Assembly: GCF_007673775.1 (NCBI RefSeq)
Contig: NZ_VEAF01000006.1
Span: 62,001 to 126,000 of the forward strand
Direction: 5' to 3'
DNA length: 64,000 bases
Source of the DNA: Curtobacterium sp. 9128
Lineage (GTDB): Bacteria; Actinomycetota; Actinomycetes; Actinomycetales; Microbacteriaceae
The translations under genes and the position numbers were made by a program. Each line of letters opens with the position of its first letter. Position 1 is the stretch's first letter. The notes below the pieces were generated by a model. It was not told the DNA's origin. It saw nothing but the letters and a program-made list of their open reading frames with translations, and searched no databases. This document shows positions 17,640 to 25,475 of this stretch, in pieces.

Positions 17640-17662
17640 GGCCGCTCGCTACGATCTCCACC

Positions 17663-18154
17663 ATGGTCGAGATCCCGCAGCCCAGGCCGACCGACCTGCT
17701 GACGATCGGCGAGGTCGTCGCGCGGACGGGCGTCGCCGCGTCGGCGCTGCACTTCTACGAGCGCAAGGGGCTCATCCGCCCCGAACGGACCGACGGCGGC
17801 ACGCGGCTGTACCCGCGGCACATGGAGCGGCGGATCGCCATCATCCAGGTCGCCAAGCGGCTCGGCATCCCCCTGAGCGAGGTCGCCGACCAGTTCGCGA
17901 CCCTGCCCGAGGACCGGATGCCCTCGCTTCGGGACTGGGCCCGACTGAACGAGCGCTGGCGGGCACGACTCCGTGCCCGGCAGCTCGAGCTCGCGCGGCT
18001 GCAGGAGGAGATGACCCAGTGCATCGGGTGCGGGTGCGTCTCGCTCAACGCCTGCCTGGTCGTCAACCCAGGGGACGCGCTGAGCTCCGAGGGACACGGC
18101 GCCCGTCGGCTGCTGCCGATCGAGGACGACGAGGGCGCGGAGGGCGCGGCCTAG
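17663..18154 (+). CDS. soxR: Redox-sensitive MerR-family activator SoxR
   Basis: 163 residues. The N-terminal MerR helix-turn-helix (LLTIGEVVARTGVAASALHF) is followed by a dimerisation helix and the [2Fe-2S] motif CIGCGCVSLNAC (Cys120, 123, 125, 131). It senses redox-active compounds or superoxide through cluster oxidation. The ATG at 17663 is preferred to the GTG at 17636. A TACGAT box lies seven bases before it, which suggests a leaderless transcript. I see no classic SoxR box upstream, and the target genes are not evident here. Its stop TAG is in the same CTAG as the stop of the converging MarR gene. Confidence 0.92.
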   Translation: MVEIPQPRPTDLLTIGEVVARTGVAASALHFYERKGLIRPERTDGGTRLYPRHMERRIAIIQVAKRLGIPLSEVADQFATLPEDRMPSLRDWARLNERWRARLRARQLELARLQEEMTQCIGCGCVSLNACLVVNPGDALSSEGHGARRLLPIEDDEGAEGAA

Positions 18155-18609
18155 GACCCGGCCGGTCGGAGCCCGTCGTCGAACCGCGTCAGCAGCGCGA
18201 CGGCGTCCGTCACCCGGGCGGGGTCGTCCGTCGTCGCGTCGCCCAGTGCCGCACGGAGCTTGCCGGCCCAGTGCGCGCGCAGGACCCGGATGTTGACCGC
18301 CGCCTGCTCGGTGGCGAACAGCTGCACGAGTCGGGCATCGCGAGGGTCGGCACGGCGGTCCACCATGCCCTTCGCGACGAGCGACCGGAGCGCGGCGCTG
18401 AGGTTGCTCCGCTGCAGTGCCGTCGCCTCGGCCGTGGCGCTCGGTGACGTGCCCGGGTGCAGGTCGACCCAGCGCAGGACGATGACCTCGGTCCCGGTGA
18501 GCGGCACGACGTCGAGGGCCGAGCTGCCGTTCGGGTCGATCTCGCGCGAGACCCGGAGCACGAGGTCCGCGAGGTCGGCGAGCGCCTCGTCGGTCACCGC
18601 GGAGTCCAT
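18151..18609 (-). CDS. MarR family transcriptional regulator
   Basis: 152 residues with a winged helix: TGTEVIVLRWVDLHPG, then ATAEATALQRSNLSAALRSL as the recognition helix, then the wing DRRADPRDARLVQLF. It diverges from the MFS exporter gene, and the gap contains GTTATGG/CCATAAC operator repeats. It is therefore probably the local repressor of both, as is common for MarR-exporter pairs. It converges with soxR and the two stop codons share a CTAG. Confidence 0.87.
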   Translation of the reverse strand: MDSAVTDEALADLADLVLRVSREIDPNGSSALDVVPLTGTEVIVLRWVDLHPGTSPSATAEATALQRSNLSAALRSLVAKGMVDRRADPRDARLVQLFATEQAAVNIRVLRAHWAGKLRAALGDATTDDPARVTDAVALLTRFDDGLRPAGS

Positions 18610-18637
18610 GCCTGCACTGTAGCGCCGACCGACAATG

Positions 18638-18667
18638 GTTATGGAACCATAACTCGATGAGTTATGG
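18638..18667. promoter_or_regulatory. MarR-type operator: inverted repeat plus a third half-site
   Basis: GTTATGG (18638-18644) and CCATAAC (18647-18653) form a perfect 7-bp inverted repeat with a 2-bp centre. A third GTTATGG follows at 18661-18667. The sites lie in the gap between the divergent MarR and MFS genes and overlap the likely -10 region of the exporter (TATGGT). Binding here would block both promoters. Confidence 0.75.
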
Positions 18668-18677
18668 TTTCAGCATC

Positions 18678-19922
18678 ATGACCACGGACACCGGCAGCAT
18701 CCGCGCGGACATCGCGACACCCACGACCCGACAGCAGGGCATCACCACCGCCCTGCTGCTCGTGCTCGGCCTGCTCAGCGCCGTGGCGCCCTTCGCCACC
18801 GACCTGTACCTGCCGGCCTTCCCCGAGATGACGACCGAGCTGCAGACCTCGGCGACGACCGTGCAGCTCACCCTCACCGCGTTCCTGGTCGGTGTGACCG
18901 TCGGCCAGCTCGTCTTCGGGCCGCTCTCCGACCGCTTCGGCCGTGTCCCGCCGCTCGTCGCCGGGGCTGTGCTGTGCGTCCTCGCGAGCGCGGCGGCGGT
19001 CTTCGCGCCGAGCATCGGTGTGCTCATCGCCGCCCGACTGCTGCAGGGGCTCGGTGGTGCGGCCGGCATGGTCATCAGCCGTGCGGTCATCTCCGACCTG
19101 GCGACCGGCAAGCCCGCGGCCCGGGCGTTCTCGCTCATGATGATCGTCGGCGGCGTCGCCCCGGTCGTCGCTCCGCTGCTCGGCGGACTGCTCACCGGCC
19201 CGATCGGCTGGCGCGGGCTGCTCACCATCGTGCTCGGCCTGTCGGTCGTCATGCTCGTGGCGGTGCTGGCCGTGGTCCGCGAGACCCACCTGCGCTCGCG
19301 CCGTGACGAGCTCCGCGCCGAACGCCGGGCGACGGGGTCGCCGCTGCGGGCGCTGCGCTCGCGCACGTTCCTCGGCTACACGGCGGTGTTCGGCTTCGCG
19401 TTCGCGGTGATGATGGCGTACATCTCGGCATCGCCGTTCCTGTACCAGGAGATGATCGGCTTCGGCACGGTCGAGTACGGGATCGCGTTCGGCATCAACG
19501 CCCTGGCGCTCATGGGCGTCAGCATCCTGTCCGCCAAGCTGACCGAGCGGCACTCCGTGCGGGGTGTGCTGTCGCTCGGCATCGTGCTCGTGCTCGCGTC
19601 GACGGTGGCCTTCGCCGTGCTCGTCGCCACCAGCGCTCCCGTGATCGCCCTGGCCGTGCCGCTCTTCACCGCGGTCGGCAGCCTCGGGCTGGTGCTCGGC
19701 AACGCGACGGCGTTGGCGCTCGGAGCCGTGCCGTCCGCGGCGGGCAGTGCGTCGGCGGTGCTCGGCGCGCTGCAGTTCGGCCTCGCGGCGCTGGTGTCCC
19801 CGCTGGTGAGCATCGGTGGGTCCACGACGGCCGCTCCGCTGGCGATCGTGATGCTCGCCGCCGCGGTCGTCGCGGTCATCGCGCTGCTGGCCGCGCGTGG
19901 CAGGACCGTGCGCCCGGCCTGA
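18678..19922 (+). CDS. Bcr/CflA-type MFS multidrug exporter
   Basis: 414 residues with about twelve membrane helices. The N-terminus carries APFATDLYLPAFPEM, the helix 1 motif of the Bcr/CflA drug-resistance group, and the loop motif GPLSDRFGRVPPLVAG follows. Such carriers export drugs such as bicyclomycin or chloramphenicol in exchange for protons. The ATG at 18678 is chosen; an in-frame ATG at 18657 lies inside the operator and has no ribosome site. TATGGT about ten bases before 18678 suggests a leaderless or very short leader. It is probably controlled by the divergent MarR gene. Confidence 0.88.
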   Translation: MTTDTGSIRADIATPTTRQQGITTALLLVLGLLSAVAPFATDLYLPAFPEMTTELQTSATTVQLTLTAFLVGVTVGQLVFGPLSDRFGRVPPLVAGAVLCVLASAAAVFAPSIGVLIAARLLQGLGGAAGMVISRAVISDLATGKPAARAFSLMMIVGGVAPVVAPLLGGLLTGPIGWRGLLTIVLGLSVVMLVAVLAVVRETHLRSRRDELRAERRATGSPLRALRSRTFLGYTAVFGFAFAVMMAYISASPFLYQEMIGFGTVEYGIAFGINALALMGVSILSAKLTERHSVRGVLSLGIVLVLASTVAFAVLVATSAPVIALAVPLFTAVGSLGLVLGNATALALGAVPSAAGSASAVLGALQFGLAALVSPLVSIGGSTTAAPLAIVMLAAAVVAVIALLAARGRTVRPA

Positions 19923-19955
19923 GCTGCGCCGGGAGACCGGCGTTCGACAGTCGCA

Positions 19956-19971
19956 CCGCGGACCTCCGCGG
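19956..19971. terminator. Short hairpin between converging genes
   Basis: CCGCGG at 19956-19961 and again at 19966-19971, with an ACCT loop, forms a 6-bp stem in the 94-bp gap where the exporter and the phosphatase converge. It may terminate both transcripts. It is weak evidence because short GC palindromes are common in this DNA. Confidence 0.3.
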
Positions 19972-20016
19972 CGTCACTGCGGACGCCGATGTCGTGCCGC
20001 CTCGCCTGCGCCCGGC

Positions 20017-20733
20017 TCAGCGCGCGACGGGCCTCGCCGGACGCAGCACCGGCAGCCGCGGCATCAGCCAGTCGACCCACACGAGCCGGGCGGCCGGCGC
20101 CACGGCGAGCGCCCACGCCACCGAGGCCAGCGCGTCGGTCGGGTAGTGCACCGCGTCGATCGTCACCGAGAACCACACGACGACGACGGCCACGGTCCCC
20201 ACGACGACGGCCACCCCGTGCCACCGGGTGTCGCGCAGCACCCAGCAGAGCGCGATGGTGAACGCCACCATGAACACGGTGTGCCCGCTCGGGTAGCCCG
20301 GGTCCGGCTGCACGGGGAACGGGTGCGGCAGCACGCTGACGTCGGGCCGGGCGCGGTGCACGAGCTCCTTGACGATCGCCGACGGCACCCAGGTGATCGC
20401 GACCACCCCGGCGAACGCCGCCGCCGGTCGGATGTTCCGCTGCGCCGCCCAGATCACCCCGGTGACCACGACGGTGACGATGATCGCCGGCACGGGGCTG
20501 ATCGCGTGGTAGACGCCGTCCGTGAACGCCCGGAGCGCTCCGGTGTGCAGCTCGTTGAGGGCCTTCGCGAGACCGATGTCGACGGTGCCGAGGAAGAACC
20601 CGACGACGGTCAGGACCACCACCGCCCCGATGCCGATCGTGAGCGTCGAGAGCGGGTACGCGGACCGGACGAGGATGCCGTTCGCGTCAGGCTCTCGTTT
20701 GCGTGGGCGGAGCGGCGGCACGTCGTCGATCAT
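20017..20733 (-). CDS. PAP2-family membrane phosphatase (C3 arginine missing)
   Basis: 238 residues with about five or six membrane helices. It keeps the first two PAP2 motifs, KELVHRARP and PSGH. The third motif should be SRx5HxxxD but reads SVTIDAVHYPTD, so the phosphate-binding Arg is Val. The catalytic His is kept. Family members dephosphorylate lipid phosphates or undecaprenyl pyrophosphate at the outer membrane face. Loss of the Arg could lower activity or change the substrate. The ATG at 20733 is preferred to an upstream start at 20805 that lacks support. Confidence 0.8.
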   Translation of the reverse strand: MIDDVPPLRPRKREPDANGILVRSAYPLSTLTIGIGAVVVLTVVGFFLGTVDIGLAKALNELHTGALRAFTDGVYHAISPVPAIIVTVVVTGVIWAAQRNIRPAAAFAGVVAITWVPSAIVKELVHRARPDVSVLPHPFPVQPDPGYPSGHTVFMVAFTIALCWVLRDTRWHGVAVVVGTVAVVVVWFSVTIDAVHYPTDALASVAWALAVAPAARLVWVDWLMPRLPVLRPARPVAR

Positions 20734-20843
20734 CCGACCATCGTCGCAGTCCGAGCGGCGAACCCACGGCACGGTCCGATCAGAGAACACACAGGAGCGC
20801 GGCACCGACTAGACCGGGAAGGGTCCACCACGAGAGGAACCGC

Positions 20844-22568
20844 ATGCCCACCGTCGCCGAGACCATCGTCGCCACGCTCCGCGAGAACGACGTCCACCGC
20901 GTGTACGGCCTGCCCGGGGACTCACTGAACGGCTTCACCGACGCCCTCCGCAAGGACGGCACGATCAGTTGGGAGCACGTCCGCCACGAGGAGGCGGCCG
21001 CGTTCGCCGCGGCGGCCGAAGCCGACCTGACCGGGGAGATCGCGGTGTGCGCGGGCAGCTGCGGACCGGGCAACCTGCACCTGGTCAACGGGCTCTACGA
21101 CGCGAACCGCTCCCGTGTGCCCGTCCTCGCGATCGCCGCGCACATCCCGACGGCGGAGATCGGCACCGGGTACTTCCAGGAGACCCACCCGCAGGAGCTG
21201 TTCCGCGAGTGCTCCGTCTACGTCGAGTACGTCGCGGACCCGGTCCAGATGCCCCGCCTGCTCGAGATCGCGATCCGCGAGGCCGTCGAGAAGCGCGGCG
21301 TCGCCGTGCTCGTCATCCCCGGCGACGTCCTGCTCGCGGACGCGAAGGACGACCGCGCGGTCCGCATCGACCGCGCAGAACCGCGCATCACCCCCTCGGA
21401 CGCCGAGCTCCAGCGCACGGCCGACCTGCTGAACGGCGCCGACACGGTGACGATCCTCGCCGGTGCCGGGGTCGCGGGCGCCCATGACGAGGTCGTCGCC
21501 CTCGCGGAACGCCTGCAGGCGCCGATCGTGCACGCCCTGCGCGGCAAGGAGCACATCGAGTGGGACAACCCCTACGACGTCGGGATGACCGGCCTGCTCG
21601 GGTTCGCGTCGGGCTACCGCGCGATGGAGGACGCCGACGTCGTCCTCATGCTCGGCACCGACTTCCCCTACCCGCAGTTCTTCCCCGCGAAGGCGAAGCA
21701 CGTACAGGTCGACATCCGCGGCGAACAGCTCGGCAAGCGGCACCCGGTCGACATCGGACTGGTCGGCACCGTCAAGGACACCGTCCTCGGACTCCTGCCA
21801 CTGCTGACCGCGTCGAAGCCGGCACACCACCTGCAGGACGCCCGCAAGCACTACCGGAAGACCCGGGAGAAGCTCGACGACCTGGCCGTTCCCGCGGGGA
21901 AGCACAAGCCCCTGCACCCCCAGTACGTCGCCAGGGTCCTCGACCAGCTCGCCGACGACGACGCCGTGTTCATCCCCGACGTCGGCTCCCCCGTCGTGTG
22001 GGCGTCGCGCTACCTGACGATGAACGGCAAGCGTCGGCTGATCGGGTCGTTCTGGCACGGCTCGATGGCGAACGCGATGCCGCAGGCGATCGGCGCGCAG
22101 ACCGCGTTCCCGGACCGGCAGGTCATCGCCATGGCGGGTGACGGAGGGCTGACGATGCTGCTCGGAGAACTCGTCACGATCGTGCAGAACAAGCTGCCGG
22201 TGAAGATCGTCGTGTTCGACAACTCGTCGCTGAACTTCGTCGAGCTGGAGATGAAGGCAGCCGGATTCGTGAACTTCGGCACCGAGCTGACGAACCCCGA
22301 CTTCGCCGCGGTGGCGGAGGCGATCGGGCTGAAGGGCTTCCGGGTCGACGAATCCGACCAGTTGGAGGATGCGCTCGCCGCCGCGCTCGCACACGACGGG
22401 CCGGCCCTGGTCTCCGTCAAGGCGAACCGGCAGGAGCTGTCGATGCCGCCGGCGGTCACGCTGGAGCAGGCGAAGGGGTTCACGCTCTACGCGATCCGCA
22501 CCGTCCTCAGCGGACGCGGCGACGAGCTGCTCGACCTGGCGTCGACCAACTTCCGCCAGTTCATCTGA
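20844..22568 (+). CDS. poxB: Pyruvate oxidase (ubiquinone-dependent, acetate-forming)
   Basis: 574 residues, close to the 572 of Escherichia coli PoxB. The thiamine diphosphate half-sites are RVYGLPGDSLNG with the activating Glu in RHEEAAAFAA, and the GDGG...NN-like motif AMAGDGGLTMLLGEL followed by VFDNSSLNF. The FAD-binding middle domain lies between. The end region (LEQAKGFTLYAIRTVLSGRGDE) matches PoxB, whose C-terminus contacts the membrane. It converts pyruvate to acetate and CO2 and passes electrons to quinone. The ATG follows a GAGAGGAA site. It is a single gene ending at a hairpin. Confidence 0.93.
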   Translation: MPTVAETIVATLRENDVHRVYGLPGDSLNGFTDALRKDGTISWEHVRHEEAAAFAAAAEADLTGEIAVCAGSCGPGNLHLVNGLYDANRSRVPVLAIAAHIPTAEIGTGYFQETHPQELFRECSVYVEYVADPVQMPRLLEIAIREAVEKRGVAVLVIPGDVLLADAKDDRAVRIDRAEPRITPSDAELQRTADLLNGADTVTILAGAGVAGAHDEVVALAERLQAPIVHALRGKEHIEWDNPYDVGMTGLLGFASGYRAMEDADVVLMLGTDFPYPQFFPAKAKHVQVDIRGEQLGKRHPVDIGLVGTVKDTVLGLLPLLTASKPAHHLQDARKHYRKTREKLDDLAVPAGKHKPLHPQYVARVLDQLADDDAVFIPDVGSPVVWASRYLTMNGKRRLIGSFWHGSMANAMPQAIGAQTAFPDRQVIAMAGDGGLTMLLGELVTIVQNKLPVKIVVFDNSSLNFVELEMKAAGFVNFGTELTNPDFAAVAEAIGLKGFRVDESDQLEDALAAALAHDGPALVSVKANRQELSMPPAVTLEQAKGFTLYAIRTVLSGRGDELLDLASTNFRQFI

Positions 22569-22573
22569 CGCGG

Positions 22574-22601
22574 GCCTGGGGCCGGAGACCCTGCCCCAGG
22601 C
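22574..22601. terminator. Hairpin between converging poxB and SDR genes
   Basis: GCCTGGGGC (22574-22582) pairs with GCCCCAGGC (22593-22601) across a 10-nt loop. It lies six bases past the poxB stop and just past the end of the SDR gene on the other strand, so it can serve both. Confidence 0.7.
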
Positions 22602-22608
22602 GGACGCG

Positions 22609-23415
22609 TCACGCGCCGGCACCGCCGTCGACGGGGATCATCGTGCCGGTCACCATCGCGGCACGGTCGCTCAGGAGCCACGCGGCGACCTCGGCGACCT
22701 CCTCGGGCTCCGCCATCCGCCCGAGCGGGATCGAGGCGTTGACCTGCTCGATGATGCCCGGGGTCGCCGCCTCCCAGGCGTCGATCATCTCCGTGGCGGT
22801 GCCACCCGGGGTGATCCCGTTCACCCGGATGCGGTCGGACGCCCAGGTCACGGCTGCGGTCTCGGTGATGCTGTTGAGCGCCCGCTTCATGGCGCCGTAC
22901 GCGGGGAGTGCCGGGTTCGCGCGTCGGCTGCCGATGCTCGAGGTGTTCACGATGGCTCCGGCACCCGTCCGGCGCATCAGGGCTGCCTCCGCGGTCATCG
23001 CGACCCAGTGGCCGCGGAAGTTCACGGCGAACTGCGCGTCGATGTCCTCGTCGCTCGTGGTGTCGAGCGGCCCGGGGTGCTGGATCGTCGCACCGTTGTT
23101 GAACGCACCGTCGAGCCGTCCGTGGAGGTCGTCGACACGTGCGACGGCAGCGCGGATGCTCTCCGGGTCGGCGAGGTCGAGCGGGACGGCGTCGGCGACC
23201 CCGCCGTCGGCGCGGACCTGGTCGACGACGGTCTCGAGCGCGGTGGTGTTCCGGGCGGCGAGCACGACGGCCGCACCTTCCCGGGCGAAGAGCCGTGCCG
23301 CTGCGGCTCCGATGCCGCGGCTGGCGCCGGTGACGAACACGACCTTCCCGGTGAGCAGGCCGATCGGAGCGGTCGTGGACGTGTCGGAGGTGAACTGGAT
23401 GCTGTGTTCGGTCAT
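22609..23415 (-). CDS. Short-chain dehydrogenase/reductase
   Basis: 268 residues, a classical SDR. The cofactor motif is VTGASRGIG, and the NNG-type motif reads AFNNGA. The catalytic Ser is in VNTSSIGSRR, and the Tyr-Lys pair is in YGAMKRAL, with Met in place of the usual Ser. The C-terminal MVTGTMIPVDGGAGA is typical of the FabG-like group. It diverges from the XRE regulator across 86 bp, an arrangement often seen when the regulator controls the dehydrogenase. The substrate is unknown. Confidence 0.87.
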   Translation of the reverse strand: MTEHSIQFTSDTSTTAPIGLLTGKVVFVTGASRGIGAAAARLFAREGAAVVLAARNTTALETVVDQVRADGGVADAVPLDLADPESIRAAVARVDDLHGRLDGAFNNGATIQHPGPLDTTSDEDIDAQFAVNFRGHWVAMTAEAALMRRTGAGAIVNTSSIGSRRANPALPAYGAMKRALNSITETAAVTWASDRIRVNGITPGGTATEMIDAWEAATPGIIEQVNASIPLGRMAEPEEVAEVAAWLLSDRAAMVTGTMIPVDGGAGA

Positions 23416-23450
23416 GGCGTCAGCGTCATCGCCGTGGATCGGCGGAACCA

Positions 23451-23465
23451 GGTACGACCGGTACC
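23451..23465. promoter_or_regulatory. Palindromic site between the divergent SDR and XRE genes
   Basis: GGTAC (23451-23455) and GTACC (23461-23465) form a perfect inverted repeat with a 5-bp centre, in the middle of the 86-bp divergent gap. It is a plausible operator for the XRE regulator encoded alongside. Confidence 0.5.
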
Positions 23466-23501
23466 ACGACGGCAGCGGCGCACCGGGCGCAGACTCTCGG
23501 C

Positions 23502-24356
23502 ATGGACAAGCAGGAGTTGGCGGCGTTCCTCCGTTCGCGGCGGGAACGGTTGCAGCCGTCGGACGTCGGCCTCGTGACGGGCTCGCGGCGGCGGACGCCC
23601 GGACTGCGACGTGAAGAGGTGGCCGTCCTGGCCCACATCTCGACCGAGTACTACGTGCGACTCGAACAGGGCCGCGCGCCGCGGCCGTCCGCCGAGGTGC
23701 TCGCCGGCATCGCCGAGTCGCTCCGCCTCTCTGCCGTCGAGTCCGCGCACCTGCACACCCTGGCGGGGACGGCGCCGCTCCACCACGGGCGGGTGTGCCG
23801 CGACGTCCGACCGAGCATCATCGCCCTCGTCGAGCGTCTGCCGCAGACGGCGGCGATCGTGCTCTCCGCCACGTTCGAGGTCCTCGCGTGGAACCCGCTC
23901 GCGGCTGCGCTCATGGAGGACTTCGGCGAGCGGCTCCCGTCCGAGCGGAACCTCGCCCGGCAGGCGTTCCCGCGCGGGTCGCACCCCGACGACACGGTCC
24001 CGCCCTACGGCATCTCCGACGGCGCCGAGTTCCGCCAGCACGTCGTCCGGCAGCTCCGCGCCGTTCGCGCGCAGTACCCGGAGGACCCGTCCGTGGTCGG
24101 GCTCGTCGAGGAGCTCCGGGCGGACAACGCGGAGTTCGCAGCGCTGTGGGACCGTCACGACGTCCCGACGACGACGGTGCTGTCCAAGACGTTCGAGCAC
24201 CCCGTGGTCGGCCCGGTCACGGTCGACTGCGACAGCCTCGCCCTGGTCGACCGCGGCCAGTGGCTCGTGCTCTACACGGCGCCGGCGGGGTCACCGGACG
24301 CTGACGCCCTCGCACTGCTCGGCGTGCTGGGAGTGGAAGGCGTCCGCGCCGGGTGA
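23502..24356 (+). CDS. XRE-family regulator with MmyB-like ligand-binding domain
   Basis: 284 residues. The N-terminal helix-turn-helix includes TPGLRREEVAVLAHISTEYYVRLEQGR, a hallmark of this actinobacterial group. The C-terminal half (about residues 110-280) contains ILSATFEVLAWNPLAAALM-like features of the MmyB ligand-binding PAS-like domain, thought to bind fatty acids. Members usually control a divergent SDR gene, as here. It ends before a perfect hairpin. Confidence 0.88.
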   Translation: MDKQELAAFLRSRRERLQPSDVGLVTGSRRRTPGLRREEVAVLAHISTEYYVRLEQGRAPRPSAEVLAGIAESLRLSAVESAHLHTLAGTAPLHHGRVCRDVRPSIIALVERLPQTAAIVLSATFEVLAWNPLAAALMEDFGERLPSERNLARQAFPRGSHPDDTVPPYGISDGAEFRQHVVRQLRAVRAQYPEDPSVVGLVEELRADNAEFAALWDRHDVPTTTVLSKTFEHPVVGPVTVDCDSLALVDRGQWLVLYTAPAGSPDADALALLGVLGVEGVRAG

Positions 24357-24371
24357 TCGGTCGTCGTCGCC

Positions 24372-24402
24372 GCGACGCGGGGCGTCGTCGGCCCCGCGTC
24401 GC
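24372..24402. terminator. Perfect 12-bp-stem hairpin between converging genes
   Basis: GCGACGCGGGGC (24372-24383) pairs exactly with GCCCCGCGTCGC (24391-24402) across a 7-nt loop. It sits between the end of the XRE gene and the end of the converging SDR gene. Confidence 0.8.
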
Positions 24403-24412
24403 AGGTGGTCGA

Positions 24413-25300
24413 TCAGAAGGCGGGCGTCCCGCCGGCGATCGTGATGGTCGAGCCCGACTGGTAGCTCGACTCCGGACTCACCAGGTGCACGTACGCGGCA
24501 CCGAGCTCTGCCGGCTGGCCGGGGCGACCGAACGGCGAGTCGCCACCGAACTGCGACACCTTCTCGGCGTCGTCCGAACCGGGCTGCAGCGGGGTCCACA
24601 CGGGGCCGGGCGCGACCGAGTTCACGCGGATGCCCTTCGGCGCGAGCTGCTGGGCGACGGCCTCGGTGAAGAGCTTGATCGCACCCTTCGACACGGCGTA
24701 GTCGATCTTGTCCGGCGTCGGCGACGATGCCTGGATCGACCCGGTCGTGACGATCGTCGAACCGGGCTCGAGGTGCGGCACGGCTGCCTTCGTCAACCAG
24801 AACAGCGAGTAGATGTTCGTCTTGAACGTCGAGTCGAACATCTCGGTGTCGAGCGTGAGGATGTCCTCGTTGCTCTCCATGCGCCCGGCCACCATCACGA
24901 GGGTGTCGAGGCCACCGAGCTCGTCGACGGCCTTCTGGACGAGGTCCTTGCAGTACTGCTCGTCGGAGATGTCCCCGGGGACGAGCACCGCACGGCGCCC
25001 TTCGCCCTCGAGCAGGTCGCGGACCTGTTCGGCGTCCTCCTGCTCGTCGGGGAGGTACGACAGCACGAGGTCGGCGCCTTCACGCGACATCGCGATCGCG
25101 GCGGCACGGCCGATGCCCGAGTCGGCGCCGGTGACGATGCCGCGGAAGCCGGTCAGCCGCTCCCGGCCGACGTAGCTCTCCTCGCCGTGGTCCGGCTTCG
25201 GGTCCATCTTCCAGGCGGCTCCCGGGAGCGACTGCTCCTGCTTCGGGAACGGCGGGGCGGGGTAGAGGCTGTTCGGGTCACGCTTGTCGTACTGGCTCAT
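24413..25300 (-). CDS. SDR oxidoreductase of the general-stress (YhdF/YhxC/GspA39-like) group
   Basis: 295 residues. A Pro-rich leader (NSLYPAPPFPKQEQ) precedes the Rossmann fold, as in the stress-induced group of Bacillus and actinobacteria. The cofactor motif is IVTGADSGIGRAAA. The catalytic residues are in TTGSIQASSP and YAVSKGAI. The end, SGSTITIAGGTPAF, resembles the usual 'G.vl.v.GG' end. The function in cells is unclear; homologues are linked to oxidative and salt stress. The ATG at 25300 matches the family N-terminus. Confidence 0.87.
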   Translation of the reverse strand: MSQYDKRDPNSLYPAPPFPKQEQSLPGAAWKMDPKPDHGEESYVGRERLTGFRGIVTGADSGIGRAAAIAMSREGADLVLSYLPDEQEDAEQVRDLLEGEGRRAVLVPGDISDEQYCKDLVQKAVDELGGLDTLVMVAGRMESNEDILTLDTEMFDSTFKTNIYSLFWLTKAAVPHLEPGSTIVTTGSIQASSPTPDKIDYAVSKGAIKLFTEAVAQQLAPKGIRVNSVAPGPVWTPLQPGSDDAEKVSQFGGDSPFGRPGQPAELGAAYVHLVSPESSYQSGSTITIAGGTPAF

Positions 25301-25368
25301 GGGCCCAGTGTCCTCACCGGTGCCGGAGCGCCCGTTCAGCCAGCGTGGTCGCGACCAGACGACGGACT

Positions 25369-25416
25369 GGCGCGCCCCGCTCAGCGGTGACGCGCCAGCG
25401 TCACGCGGGGCGCGCC
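25369..25416. repeat. Two-tier hairpin upstream of the stress SDR
   Basis: The outer stem pairs GGCGCGCCCCGC (25369-25380) with GCGGGGCGCGCC (25405-25416). The inner stem pairs GTGACGC (25387-25393) with GCGTCAC (25398-25404) around a GCCA loop, and a 6-nt bulge lies on one side. It could end transcription from the protease side or act as a control site ahead of the SDR gene. Confidence 0.55.
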
Positions 25417-25430
25417 GACCGAGCCTGCGA

Positions 25431-25466
25431 GGGAGGGGTGCCAGCTGGCACCGAGCCTCCAGTCCG
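25431..25466. terminator. Degenerate GGACGGGAGGC-type palindrome after the protease gene
   Basis: The core GGTGCCAGCTGGCACC (25437-25452) is a perfect palindrome and the right arm GAGCCTCCAGTCC is well kept, while the left arm is eroded (GGGAGG only). It lies 10 bp past the protease stop. It is the same element as at 15848-15895, with one arm decayed. Confidence 0.65.
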
Positions 25467-25475
25467 TCAGGTGGT

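Noticed and set aside
17636-17662. GTG at 17636 as the soxR start
   Set aside because: It overlaps the restored end of the upstream membrane gene, and the ATG at 17663 matches the family length and has a -10 box at the right distance.
17640-18447. Continuation of the 17341 frame as a 368-residue protein
   Set aside because: Past 17640 it is a shadow of soxR with Arg/Pro-rich composition and no membrane or other family features.
18657-18677. ATG at 18657 as the start of the Bcr/CflA exporter
   Set aside because: It lies inside the MarR operator with no ribosome site; the ATG at 18678 fits the family N-terminus better.
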